Source of the DNA: Nannocystis pusilla
Lineage (GTDB): Bacteria > Myxococcota_A > Polyangia > Nannocystales > Nannocystaceae
Length of the DNA: 64,000 nucleotides
Assembly (NCBI RefSeq): GCF_026626665.1
Contig: NZ_JAPNKE010000002.1
Location: 5,123,168-5,187,167, forward strand
Direction of reading: 5' to 3'
Both the position numbers and the translations under genes were made by a program. Shown in pieces: positions 17,128-26,402 of this stretch. Positions within the stretch are counted from its first letter, which is position 1. The number at the start of each line of letters is the position of its first letter. The notes under the pieces were generated by a model. It was not told the origin of the DNA. It was given only the letters and a program-made list of their open reading frames with translations, and searched no databases.

Positions 17128-18429
17128 ATGCGCCGATCCCCCGCCGCTTCGCGCGGCTTATTGTCTGCCCTTTTGGCCCTGTCTCTCGGGGCATGTGAAA
17201 AGTCGACCACGAGCGCCCCCGACGCGGGCGGCGGGGCCGGCCCGAGCAGCGCCGCCCCGACCGGCAAGCCGGCGCCCAGGGGCAGCTACGCCGACCTCGC
17301 GGGGCAGTTCGAGCAGGCCGCGGCCCAGCCGGGCGGGGCAGGCAAGCCCGAGCTCGACCGACTCACGCCGCCGCTGCTCGACGCCGCCTCCAAGCGGCTC
17401 GGCGAGCTGGCGATCGTCCACGAGGTCGAGCGCGGCGACAAGGTCGCGGCCCTGTGGATCAGCGCCGAGAGCGGCTCGCCGCTCGGGCGCCTGTCGGAGC
17501 AGCTGCGCGCCGCCGGCGACACCCGCATGGTCTACGACCTCGGCTACTTCCGCGATCACCCCGGGCAACCGGGAGGCTACGACGCGCCGGCCAACGTGCT
17601 GCGCCTCGAGCACGCGGTGATCCAGCGCGGCGGCGATCCCGACGAGCCGCGCCTGCGCCACGAGCAGGCCCGCGCCGAGGTGTGGGGCCTGCTGCGCCGC
17701 GGCCAGCCGTCGCCGTACCAATTCCGCCTGCTCGCCGGCAGCGGCGTCGACGAGGTCGTGCGCGGCGACGAGGTCCACGCCCGCGCCCGCGACCTCGTGC
17801 GCGAGCTGCAGGGCGTGCAGGACCTGCTCATCAGCCCCGACGACGCCCCGGTCACCCAGGCCGATCTGGCCGCGGTGCTGGCCGCGAGCGAGGGCGGCCC
17901 GGCGATCGCCCGCCCGCTCACCGAGCTCGAGCTCCGCTTCGGTCGCCTCGCCGCCGCGGCCGCGCGCGGGGCCGCCGACACCGCCAGGCTGCAGCCGCAG
18001 CTCAAGCAGGCCCAGGCCAAGGCCAAGGCCAAGAACGCGGCCCAGGCCCAGACCGGCCCGCGCGGCGCGGCGCTGCTGCTGCAGCTCGACCCGGTCAAGG
18101 GCGACCCGTCGGGGATCGCCCACGCGCTGATCGTCGACCTGGCCGAAAGTACAGGTCCCGAGGACCCCAAGAACGCGGCGCTGCTGCGCACGCGCCTCGG
18201 CGACATCACCAAGGCGGTCGACCGCCACGCGGCCCACTTCGCCGCCGTCGTCGAGCTGCTGCGCCGGATCGCCGGCACCCCGTCCGGCAGCGAGCGCCGG
18301 GCCCTGTTCAAGGCGCTGGCGGCCGTGATCGAGCCGGTCGCCGAGGACGCGCCGGCCAAGGCCAAGGCCCAGGCCGCCTACGTCAAGCGCTTCGACGAGG
18401 CCCTCGCCGGGCCCGCCCCCGCCAAGTGA
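17128..18429 (+). CDS. Helical lipoprotein of unknown function
   Basis: 433 aa from ATG 17128. The signal ends ALSLGAC with Cys23 as lipidation site. The rest is charged and Ala/Leu-rich, predicted mostly alpha-helical, with a lysine-alanine tract (AQAKAKAKNAAQAQ) near residue 295 that may be coiled coil. No known domain is recognised. It is followed 11 bp later by a strong hairpin, so its transcript likely ends there. Confidence 0.75.
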   Translation: MRRSPAASRGLLSALLALSLGACEKSTTSAPDAGGGAGPSSAAPTGKPAPRGSYADLAGQFEQAAAQPGGAGKPELDRLTPPLLDAASKRLGELAIVHEVERGDKVAALWISAESGSPLGRLSEQLRAAGDTRMVYDLGYFRDHPGQPGGYDAPANVLRLEHAVIQRGGDPDEPRLRHEQARAEVWGLLRRGQPSPYQFRLLAGSGVDEVVRGDEVHARARDLVRELQGVQDLLISPDDAPVTQADLAAVLAASEGGPAIARPLTELELRFGRLAAAAARGAADTARLQPQLKQAQAKAKAKNAAQAQTGPRGAALLLQLDPVKGDPSGIAHALIVDLAESTGPEDPKNAALLRTRLGDITKAVDRHAAHFAAVVELLRRIAGTPSGSERRALFKALAAVIEPVAEDAPAKAKAQAAYVKRFDEALAGPAPAK

Positions 18430-18440
18430 TTCGCCCCCCT

Positions 18441-18478
18441 GCGTGAACTCCAGGGCATCCTTGCCCTGGAGTTCACGC
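18441..18478 (+). terminator. 17-bp perfect hairpin
   Basis: GCGTGAACTCCAGGGCA (18441-18457) and its exact complement (18462-18478) flank a 4-base loop. It is the strongest hairpin seen near a stop codon in the window (11 bp after the lipoprotein gene). There is no T-tract, so it would be an I-shaped terminator. Confidence 0.7.
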
Positions 18479-18480
18479 GC

Positions 18481-18509
18481 TTGACAATGGTTCTCTCTCG
18501 GGTTAACTA
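18481..18509 (+). promoter_or_regulatory. Candidate sigma-70-type promoter for VOC-ArsR-SRPBCC operon
   Basis: TTGACA at 18481-18486 is a consensus -35 box. 16-17 bases downstream lies the AT-rich TTAACTAT (18503-18510), an imperfect -10. It begins directly after the hairpin, 32 bp before the VOC start codon. In this GC-rich sequence such an AT-rich pair stands out. The upstream part of the operon is a likely ArsR binding site, but no clear operator dyad is visible. Confidence 0.5.
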
Positions 18510-18540
18510 TTTCACGAACCCGCAACCAACGGAGCACCTC

Positions 18541-19008
18541 ATGAAGAGCACGCCGGCCGGATGGCCCCGCATCTCCTCCTCCATCTTTTACGAAGACCCC
18601 GCCGCCGCCATCGACTGGCTGTGCCGCGCGTTCGGCTTCGAGGTCCGCCTCAAGGTCGAGGGCGAGGACGGAGACATCGTCCACTCGGAGCTGGTGTTCG
18701 GCGAGGGCCTCGTCATGGTCGGCGGCACCAGGCGGCGCGACCCCGGCCGCGAGGGCTACCAGCAGAAGCACATCAGCCCGCGCTCGGTCGCCGGCGGCAA
18801 CACCCAGACGCTGTGCGTCTTCGTCGACGACGTCGACGCCCACTGCGCCCGCGCGCGGGCCAACGGCGCCCAGGTGTTCCGCGAGCCGAGCACCGAGGAC
18901 TACGGCGAGGACTACTGGTCCGACCGCAGCTACGGCGCGCTCGACCCCGAAGGCCACCAGTGGTGGTTCATGCACCGCGTGCGCGACGCGAGGCCGAGTG
19001 GCAGCTGA
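18541..19008 (+). CDS. VOC/PhnB-like protein
   Basis: 155 aa from ATG 18541 with GGAG ribosome site. SSSIFYEDPAAAIDWLCRAF is the typical opening of the PhnB/YdhR-like VOC family, with the closing LDPEGHQWWFMHRV. It is the first gene of an operon with ArsR and SRPBCC genes (overlapping starts), a combination often found together. The function is unknown; the members may bind or modify small compounds under ArsR control. Confidence 0.85.
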   Translation: MKSTPAGWPRISSSIFYEDPAAAIDWLCRAFGFEVRLKVEGEDGDIVHSELVFGEGLVMVGGTRRRDPGREGYQQKHISPRSVAGGNTQTLCVFVDDVDAHCARARANGAQVFREPSTEDYGEDYWSDRSYGALDPEGHQWWFMHRVRDARPSGS

Positions 19009-19339
19009 CCTCGACCGCACCCTCGCGGCGCTCGCCGACCCGACGCGCCGCGGCGTCGTCGACCTCCTGCGCCGCGCCCCCCGCCGCGCCAGCGAGATCG
19101 CCGAAGCGCTCGACATGACCCGCCCGGCCATGAGCCGCCACCTCCGGGTGCTGCGCAAGGCCGGGCTGGTCCGCGAGGACGCCCAGGACGACGACGCCCG
19201 CGTCCGCGTGTACCGCCTCGAGCGCGAACCATTCGCCGACCTGCGCGGCTGGCTCGACGAGGTCGAGGCGTTCTGGGCCGACCAACTGCAAGCATTCAAG
19301 GCCCACGCCGAACGCCGGGCCCGCGGGAGAAAAGCATGA
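18998..19339 (+). CDS. ArsR-family regulator
   Basis: 113 aa, GTG start at 18998 overlapping the VOC stop. The winged helix includes LADPTRRGVVDLLRRAP, RASEIAEALDMTRPAMSRHL and RVLRKAGLV. It lacks the CxC metal motif, so it belongs to the non-metal (SdpR/ydfF-like) group that commonly pairs with SRPBCC proteins. It probably autoregulates this operon (inference). Confidence 0.92.
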   Translation: MAADLDRTLAALADPTRRGVVDLLRRAPRRASEIAEALDMTRPAMSRHLRVLRKAGLVREDAQDDDARVRVYRLEREPFADLRGWLDEVEAFWADQLQAFKAHAERRARGRKA

Positions 19340-19845
19340 GCACGCAGCTGCGCGGCGACGCGGCCAACGTGTCGGTGTCGGTGGCGGTACCGCCGGCGCT
19401 GGCGTTCGAGATCTTCACGGAGGAGATCGATCAATGGTGGCGCCGCGGGAGCAAGTACCGGGTGGCCGGCAAGCACCGCGGGATCATCCACCTCGAGCCG
19501 CAGGCCGGCGGCCGCCTGTTCGAGTCGTTCACCACGGAGGACGGCACCCGCGTGGTCGAGACCGGCCGCGTGCTGGTGTGGGAACCACCGACCCGCCTGG
19601 TGTTCGCGTGGCGCGCGAACAACTTCGCCCCCGGCGAGTCGACCGAGGTCGAGGTCGAGTTCACCCCCAGCGGCGACGGCACCCTGGTCCGCGTCCAGCA
19701 CCGCGGCTGGACCGACATCCGCCCCGACCACCCCGTCCGCCACGGCCAGCCGGTGCCGGCGTTCCTCCGCGGCATCGGCCTGTGGTGGGGCGAACTGATG
19801 ACCTCGCTGCGCGAACACGCGGCCGCGCGCCCGCCCGCGCCGTGA
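19336..19845 (+). CDS. SRPBCC/AHSA1 domain protein
   Basis: 169 aa, ATG overlapping the ArsR stop by ATGA. VAVPPALAFEIFTEEIDQWW and the later GRVLVWEPPTRLVFAW, TEVEVEFTPSGDGTLV are characteristic of the AHSA1/CalC-type START-like fold, which encloses a hydrophobic cavity. Third gene of the VOC-ArsR-SRPBCC operon; likely ligand-binding or stress-related. Confidence 0.9.
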   Translation: MSTQLRGDAANVSVSVAVPPALAFEIFTEEIDQWWRRGSKYRVAGKHRGIIHLEPQAGGRLFESFTTEDGTRVVETGRVLVWEPPTRLVFAWRANNFAPGESTEVEVEFTPSGDGTLVRVQHRGWTDIRPDHPVRHGQPVPAFLRGIGLWWGELMTSLREHAAARPPAP

Positions 19846-19859
19846 GCTATCCTCGCCGC

Positions 19860-20345
19860 GTGCGCACGCTCGCGATCGTCCTCGTCGCCCTCGCCGGCTG
19901 CGCCCCCGAGGCCACCGGCCCCACCGTGACCCCGCTGATCGCCCCCGCCGAGCCGCCGGCGGACAACATCGCGAAGGACGAGGAACCTGCCCCTTCGGAC
20001 ATGACACCGCCCGCCGCGGCCCCGGGCGGCGTCGAGCCGCCGGCCGACGATCCTCCGGGAGAGGTCCCTTCGGACATGCCCGATCGGGCAGGAACTTCGG
20101 GACAGCCGCAGAAGGACCTGCGGATCGGCCTCCCCGCCTGCGACGCGTACATGAACCGCTACGTCGCCTGCGAGCCGCAGCTGAAGCCCGAGATCATGAG
20201 CGGCCGCCGCCGCTTCCCCGCGGGCGAGGCCGCCTGGCTCAAGCACATGCGCACGGAGTCCAAGGACACCGACCTCGCCGATGCGTGCAAGCGCATGCTC
20301 GAGGAGCTGCAGGGCGCGTGCAAGCAGCCGGTCAAGTCGCCTTGA
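19860..20345 (+). CDS. Small lipoprotein
   Basis: 161 aa from GTG 19860. The signal MRTLAIVLVALAGC ends with a lipobox Cys14. A Pro/Ala/Asp-rich linker follows, then ~70 residues with CDAYMNRYVACEP and DACKRMLEELQGAC, where the four cysteines may form a small disulfide helical hairpin. The linker coding sequence holds two imperfect TGTCC/GGACA elements (19988, 20063). Overlaps the convergent SIMPL gene by 14 bp. Confidence 0.75.
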   Translation: MRTLAIVLVALAGCAPEATGPTVTPLIAPAEPPADNIAKDEEPAPSDMTPPAAAPGGVEPPADDPPGEVPSDMPDRAGTSGQPQKDLRIGLPACDAYMNRYVACEPQLKPEIMSGRRRFPAGEAAWLKHMRTESKDTDLADACKRMLEELQGACKQPVKSP

Positions 20346-20982
20346 TCTCGTAGACCACGCGCACGCGCGAGGTGATCTCGACCCGGCCCGGGATGATCGG
20401 CGTGGCCGCCCCGATCTTGTCGGCCGCGGCGAACTGGTACTCGATGAGCGGCGGCGGCACGACCTCCATCACCTCCGCCATCAGCGGCCCGTCGAGCTTG
20501 GTCCCGAGCGCCTTGGCGACCGTGTGGATCTCGTCGATCGCCATCTTGGTCGCCTGCGCCAGCCCCTCGCGGCGGTACTTCTTGTCGTCGTCGACGACAT
20601 AGCGCAGCCCGCTGGCGGTGTTGACCCCGGCCGCCACGCTGGCGTCGTAGACGCCCACCGCCTTGTCGATCGGCGTCGTCACGGTGATCACGTTGGTGGC
20701 CCGGTAGCCGACCAGGATCTCGGTCTGCGCGTCCTCGTCCCACTTCGTCACCGACTCGAGCTGCAGCTCCGCGGTCTGGATCGCCGACTCGGGGATCTTC
20801 TGCTTCTTCACCGCCGCGATCACCTTGGCCATGCGATCGGCGTTCTGCTGCACCGCCTCGGCCGGCTCTTCGGCCTGCGTGGTCACGCCGAGCCGCAGGA
20901 CCGCCGCGTCCGGCTCCGCGCGCACGACGCTGTTCCCGATCGCCTCGATCTTCTTCGTGTTCACGAACTCTCGTGGTTGCAT
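20332..20982 (-). CDS. SIMPL-domain (DUF541) protein
   Basis: 216 aa from ATG 20982. The SIMPL pattern is evident: IEAIGNSVVRAEPDAAVLRL, then repeated conserved strands ATNVITVTTPIDKAVGVYD and IIPGRVEITSRVRVVYEI. Many family members are periplasmic, but this start has no signal peptide and begins MQPREFVNT. No function is established beyond possible surface or stress roles. Convergent, overlapping the upstream lipoprotein's 3' end. Confidence 0.82.
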   Translation of the reverse strand: MQPREFVNTKKIEAIGNSVVRAEPDAAVLRLGVTTQAEEPAEAVQQNADRMAKVIAAVKKQKIPESAIQTAELQLESVTKWDEDAQTEILVGYRATNVITVTTPIDKAVGVYDASVAAGVNTASGLRYVVDDDKKYRREGLAQATKMAIDEIHTVAKALGTKLDGPLMAEVMEVVPPPLIEYQFAAADKIGAATPIIPGRVEITSRVRVVYEIKAT

Positions 20983-21074
20983 AAGCGGGAGCGTGGGACG
21001 TGCCGCCGCCGCCGGCGGGCGATCGACGATTGGCCGCCGCTCGCCGCAGCGCCCGGCGACGCCTCGGAAATCGC

Positions 21075-21187
21075 CTGCAAACTGCGGACGGGGCGCCCCG
21101 AAGCGCGCGCACGTACGCGCACGCCCACGCGCGCGCGCTCCGGCGGCCCCGGGGCCGGCGCCCCGGATGGCCGCCAGTGCCATGTCC
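21075..21187. repeat. Dispersed intergenic repeat, copy A
   Basis: The stretch beginning CTGCAAACTGC and ending in CGGATGGCC...CATGTCC recurs at 23609-23696 with shared internal blocks (CGCGCGCTCCGG, CCCGGGGCC, GGATGGCC). It lies in the otherwise unassigned 20983-21246 region upstream of the SIMPL gene. No open reading frame is convincing there. Confidence 0.45.
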
Positions 21188-21246
21188 GGCGCGATCCTGT
21201 CGGAGCACGGGCCGAGGTCGACTCGCACCGGCGCGACCGCTGCCCG

Positions 21247-22117
21247 TCACGTCCGTCGTGTCGGAGCCCGGGCGCGCGAGCGCGAGGTCGGCTCGCGCGA
21301 GCGATCGCCCGTCACGCCGCGCGGGCCGTGGCTTCGGCGCACAGCCTCTCGCTCAGCGTCCACAGGTCGGCCGCGAGCTTCGGGTCCATCGCTTGCTTCG
21401 CCGGGCTTACGGGAGCTCCCGGACGTCGCGCTGCGCGTCGCGGGGCCCGCCCGGGAACGACGGCGCGCGCGGACTCGGACGAACGCCGTGACGAGCAGCG
21501 AAGCCAAAAGCAGGCCGGCGAGGATCGGCCACGCGGCGGGCAGGATCCGCCCCGACGCGTCGAACATCTCGCCGCCGAGGTAGCTCACCAGGAGCAGCGG
21601 CGGCACGTAACCGACGAGCGAGCCCCAGAAGTGGGTCCAGAACCCCACCTTCGACACGCCGAGGAAGAAGTGGAGCGCCTGCGGCATCCACAGGATCAGC
21701 CGCAGGAACACGACCGTCTGGAACGCGCTCCGCTCGAGCGATCCTTCGTACTTGCGGAGCCGGGCCGGGACGCGCCGCGACCCAGTCCCTTGCGACGAAG
21801 CGCGCGAACGAGAAGCCGACGACGCTCGCGCCCATCGTCCCGAGCATCGACAGCGCGAAGGCCGTCCGCCACGGCCAGATCAGCGGCGCCGCGACGATGA
21901 AGATCGTCCCCGGCACGCCGAACGGCTGCAGCAGCGTGTACGCGAGGACGAACGCGAGGTAGCCCCACGCTCCCATCTCGACCAGCGTCGCGGCCAGGAC
22001 CTTCGGTTCGGCCACCCGCGCGAAGACCCCGAAGTGCCAGGCGCCGACCAGCGCGACGAGCACCAGCGCGACGACGCCGAGCTTGGCGACGCGCGACGAG
22101 CGATTCACCGGACTCAC
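21247..22117 (-). CDS. VTT/TVP38-type membrane protein, frameshift near 21765
   Basis: Starts GTG 22117, overlapping the previous stop as GTGA. The N-terminal helix (VAKLGVVALVLVALVGAWHF) and a DedA/VTT-like core (QPFGVPGTIFIVAAPLIW) are visible. Near 21765 the frame must change by one: RDWVAARP becomes VPARLRKYEGSLERS, continuing LRLILWMPQALHFFLGVSK and SYLGGEM. The C-terminal end is uncertain: the frame followed runs to 21247, but a nearby alternative stop at 21407 is also possible. SNARE-associated proteins of this group sit in the inner membrane; transport or lipid scrambling is known for relatives. Confidence 0.65.
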
Positions 22118-22774
22118 GCCCCGACCCTGTTGATGTCGACCATCTCGAGGATGAACCGATCGGCCCGTCCTTCGACCACGCGAAGCATCGCCCGGCCGAG
22201 GACCTCGGAGGTCGTGAACAGGAACGGGAAGACCCGCACGAGCCACGAGAAGAGCGGGAAGACCGGCCTCAGGAGGACGAGCCCCGCCTGATAGAGGCGC
22301 GTGCGGCTGCGAATGCCTGGGCCGGGCCGGATGAAGCCCGGGCGGACTGCGCCGGCGTGGCGAAACGGCATCGACTGCAGCGACCCCTCGACGCGCTGGC
22401 GAACGCGCGCCCACATCGAACGCCCGCCGGCCCCGCCTGCCGAGCAGTAGCAGAAGGAGAGCTCCGGGTTCAGCCGCAGCAGCGCGCGCCCACACCAGCG
22501 TCAGCGCCTCGGTCACCCTGGCATAGGCCGCCTCGCTCATGCCCACCGAGCTGACACCGACGGCCCAGATGCAGGCGTCGTAGCCGACGAGTCGATCCTC
22601 GACTGCGGCGAGGTCGAACAGATCGGGCATCAGCAGCTCGCGCAGCTTCGGGTGCTCGACGCCGCACGATCGCCGTCCGATGCTGAGCACCGACTCCACC
22701 TCGGGGTCCGCGAGCGCCTCGCGCAGGACACCCGCGCCGACCATGCCGGACGCGCCAAAAACGATGAGCTTCAT
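22114..22774 (-). CDS. NAD(P)-binding Rossmann protein, frameshift near 22490
   Basis: Start ATG 22774. IVFGASGMVGAGVLREAL is a GxxGxxG Rossmann motif of the HTATIP2/NmrA-like type. After LVWARA the frame must shift near 22490 to give LLRLNPELSFCYCSAGGAGG, then continue PGFIRPGPGIRSRTRLY to 22114. Length remainder 1 agrees with one extra or two missing bases. Repaired length ~220 aa. It is coupled to the VTT membrane protein by GTGA overlap and lies downstream of a TetR gene in the same orientation; the TetR likely controls both. Confidence 0.72.
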
Positions 22775-22981
22775 CGAAAGACCTCTCTTCAATGTGTGGT
22801 CATCACCGATGCGATGAGTCAATCGTCGTCGTCACCGCATTTGCAGCGACTCTTCTTCGATCGTGAGCCCTGTCGACCGGAGATTACGGCGCGTCGCGGA
22901 CCCCTGAGATGCGCTCGATCTCCGCGAACGACAATCGAGGCCGGGCGGCTCGTACGGAGCCCTCCTCTCGCTCGAACTCGT

Positions 22982-23548
22982 TCACGTCCGCCTGCCCTTC
23001 GCCTTCGCCGGCGGTACGAATCGCCCCGCGAGGATCTGCAACCGTCGTTCGAGCGCCGCGCTCGTCGGCTGATCGGCGAGCAGCCCGTCGAGGGAGAGCA
23101 GGAACACCTCGGCGCTCTCCTCGTCGCCCAGGATCGCCGCCACGCACTCCAGCGCCACCTTGCGGTGCTCCGCGTCGGTGGCCGGGTCCAGTCGCTCGCA
23201 CACGTCGAAGAACTCGCCGCCCATCGGCGCGCCGACCATGTCGGACCAGGGCTCCAGCACCATCACCTTGCACACCGCGAGCAGGCGTTCGTACGCGCCG
23301 CCCGGTCCCTTCGTCGCCTGCCTCGCCGCGGGGTGCCGCGACACCAGCCAGTCGACGAACACGGCCCGGTAGATGTCTTCCTTGTCCTTGAAGATCCGGT
23401 AGAGCAGCGTGCGCGACAGGTTCGCGCGCCTGGCGATGTCCTCGAACGACGTCTTGGCGAAGCCGAAGTTGAGGAAGCACCACCGCGCGGCGAGCAGGAC
23501 CTTCGACCGGCGCGCGGCCGCCTCGTCCTCCGTCATGGTCGGCGCCAT
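22982..23548 (-). CDS. TetR-family regulator
   Basis: 188 aa from ATG 23548 (a second ATG at 23533 is possible). The DNA-binding helices are KTSFEDIARRANLSRTLLYR followed by IFKDKEDIY, the usual TetR pattern. The C-terminal ligand domain has no recognised family. It precedes the Rossmann/VTT pair in the same direction by about 200 bp. An inverted repeat TTGACA-N14-TGTCAA just upstream of its start is a candidate autoregulatory operator. Confidence 0.85.
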   Translation of the reverse strand: MAPTMTEDEAAARRSKVLLAARWCFLNFGFAKTSFEDIARRANLSRTLLYRIFKDKEDIYRAVFVDWLVSRHPAARQATKGPGGAYERLLAVCKVMVLEPWSDMVGAPMGGEFFDVCERLDPATDAEHRKVALECVAAILGDEESAEVFLLSLDGLLADQPTSAALERRLQILAGRFVPPAKAKGRRT

Positions 23549-23557
23549 GCAGACACT

Positions 23558-23583
23558 TTGACACTTGGATCATCTTTTGTCAA
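23558..23583 (-). promoter_or_regulatory. Candidate TetR operator/promoter
   Basis: TTGACA (23558-23563) and TGTCAA (23578-23583) form an inverted repeat with 14 bases between them. On the minus strand TTGACA at 23583-23578 would be a consensus -35 with a weak -10 about 17 bases on. The AT-rich block is unusual here and ends 10 bp before the TetR start codon. Confidence 0.45.
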
Positions 23584-23608
23584 CTCGTGCCGAGACCTCG
23601 AGGAGCGT

Positions 23609-23696
23609 CTGCAAACTGCAACCCCGCGCACGCCTCCGCGCGCGCGCTCCGGGGTCCCGGGGCCCGCGGTCCGGATGGCCCCCATGACATGTCCCT
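23609..23696. repeat. Dispersed intergenic repeat, copy B
   Basis: Second copy of the 21075-21187 repeat, 88 bp, here upstream of the SGNH lipoprotein gene. It ends in GACATGTCC, part of an imperfect TGTCC/GGACA palindrome (23690-23703). Confidence 0.45.
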
Positions 23697-23774
23697 TGAG
23701 ACATACACCGTCGCGCGCCCGCGCCCGCCCGCGCTCGGCTTGCGCCCGCCGGCCGACCTGATCGATCGTGGGCC

Positions 23775-25459
23775 GTGCCCGCCCGCCCACTGCTCCTGTT
23801 CGCGCTCCTGTGCGCCTGCTCCTCCGCCCCCGGCGCCACCAGCGAAGACGGCACCGGCTCGACCGGCAGCGCCACCGCGGCGGCCACCGGCGAGCCGACA
23901 CAGGCCGCGACGAGCTCCGACGATCCGACCGGCGCGGGCGGCTGCACCGCGCCGCTGGCGGTCTGCGGCGACGCCTGCGTCGACCTGGCCCACGACCCGG
24001 CCCACTGCGGCGGCTGCGACCAGCCGTGCGACCCGGGCCTCGCCTGTCTCGAAGGCCAGTGCAGCGTCGCCTGCGGCGCCGGCTCGCAGGTCTGCGACGG
24101 CGCCTGCGTCGACGTCGAAGTCGACCCGGCCCACTGCGGCGAGTGCGGCCACGCCTGCCCCGACAACGTCGCCTGCGTCGCCGGCGCGTGCGCCCCCGAC
24201 TGCGGCGCCGCCCAGACCCTGTGCGGCGAGGTCTGCGTCGACGCCGGCAACGACGAGGCCCACTGCGGCGGCTGCGACACTCCCTGTCCTTCGGGACAGC
24301 CGTGCGTCTACGGCCAGTGCGTCGGCGTCGGCCTGCACCACCTGCTCATCAGCGGCCAGAGCCTGTCGACTGGCTCCGGCTCGGTGGTCGTCAGCACGGA
24401 GCAGCCGTTCACCAACGTCTCCTTCAACACCGGCGTGCGGGCCGGCGGCGTCGGCCTCACCAGCTTCATCCCGCTGGTCGAGACCTGGAACGGCGGCGAG
24501 GGCGAGACCATCGCCTCCGGCCTCGCCAACCTCGTCAGCCAGCTCGAGCAGGATCGCGGCGCCGCCCACGAGATCCTCGCCTCGGCCCACGGCGTCGGCG
24601 GTCAGCCCTACAGCGCGCTCAAGAAGGGCACCGGGCCGTACGCCAACGGCCTGGCCCAGGTGACCGCCGGCGCGGTCCTGGCCGCCATGAGCGGCGAGGC
24701 CTACGCGGTGCGGGCGGTCGCCATCATCCACGGCGAGAGCGACCACCTCGGCGGCAACCTGGCCTACGCCGAGGACCTGCTGGCCTGGCAGAGCGACTAC
24801 GAGGCCGACGTGCAGGCGATCACCGGCCAATCCCTCCCGGTGCCGATGTTCCTGTGCCAGATGTCGAGCTGGACCATGTACGGCAGCAGCGTCTCGCGGA
24901 TCCCCGGCGAGCAGCGGCGGCCGCGCGGGCCCGGCCCGACCGGATCTTCGTCGTCGGCCCCAAGTACATGCTGCCCTACGTCGACGGCGTCCACCTCACC
25001 GGCGACGGCTCGCGCTGGCTCGGCGAGTACTACGCCAAGGCCTATCGCAGCGTGCTGATCGACGGCCTGCCGTGGCGACCGCTGGCCCCGCGCTCGATCA
25101 CCCGCGAAGGCGCCGTCGTCACCGTCGAGTTCGACGTGCCCGTCCCGCCGCTCGTGCTCGACGAGGTCCTCGTCACCAACCCCGGCAACTACGGCTTCGA
25201 GTTCACCGACACCAGCGGCGCCCCGCCGGCGATCGCCGCGGTCGCGCTGGTCGGGCCCGCCACGGTCCAGCTCACCCTCGCCGCCGAGCCGGTCGGCGGC
25301 AACCAGCGCGTCCGCTACGCCGCCACCGGCACCCCCGGCGTGTGGGGCGGCCCCACCACCGGCGCGCGCGGCAACCTGCGCGACTCCGACGCCACGGTCA
25401 GCCGCCACGGCTACGCCCTCCACAACTGGGCCGTCCACTTCGACGAGCCGGTCGAGTGA
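23775..25459 (+). CDS. Lipoprotein with SGNH/sialate O-acetylesterase-like domain, frameshift near 24915
   Basis: GTG start 23775; signal ends LLCACSS (lipobox). A short Thr/Ser linker precedes three Cys repeats (CGDACVDLAHDPAHCGGCDQ; CDGACVDVEVDPAHCGECGH; CGEVCVDAGNDEAHCGGCDT), disulfide-rich repeats common in myxobacterial lipoproteins. From residue ~190 the esterase part starts with LLISGQSLSTG (catalytic Ser) and ends with DGVHLTGDG (Asp-His of the triad). The frame shifts by one base near 24915 between PGEQ and DRIFVVGP. After the esterase comes a ~130-residue beta-rich domain. Probably a secreted carbohydrate esterase. Confidence 0.8.
24284..24299. repeat. TGTCC-N4-GGACA palindrome, copy 5 (intragenic)
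   Basis: CTGTCC-ttcg-GGACAG, a perfect 6-bp stem with a UUCG-type tetraloop, in the Cys-repeat region of the SGNH lipoprotein, encoding CPSGQ. Confidence 0.65.
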
Positions 25460-25611
25460 CCGGTGCGCTTCTAACGCCAAGCCCCCGCGCAGTTCGCACA
25501 CGGCGTCGACCTCGACCGAAATGGCCCCGAACGGCCGTCTCTCCGCGCCGAGCCCGGCCGAACGCGCATACCTCACCTTGCGCGGGTGCGCGAGCCGCCT
25601 ATGCCCCTCAT

Positions 25612-26388
<777 letters not shown>

Positions 26389-26402
26389 GCCCGCGAGCAC
26401 GC

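Noticed and set aside
17158..20007. 949-codon minus-strand frame
   Set aside because: Antisense shadow of the lipoprotein, VOC, ArsR and SRPBCC genes; GC-rich codons make the opposite strand appear open.
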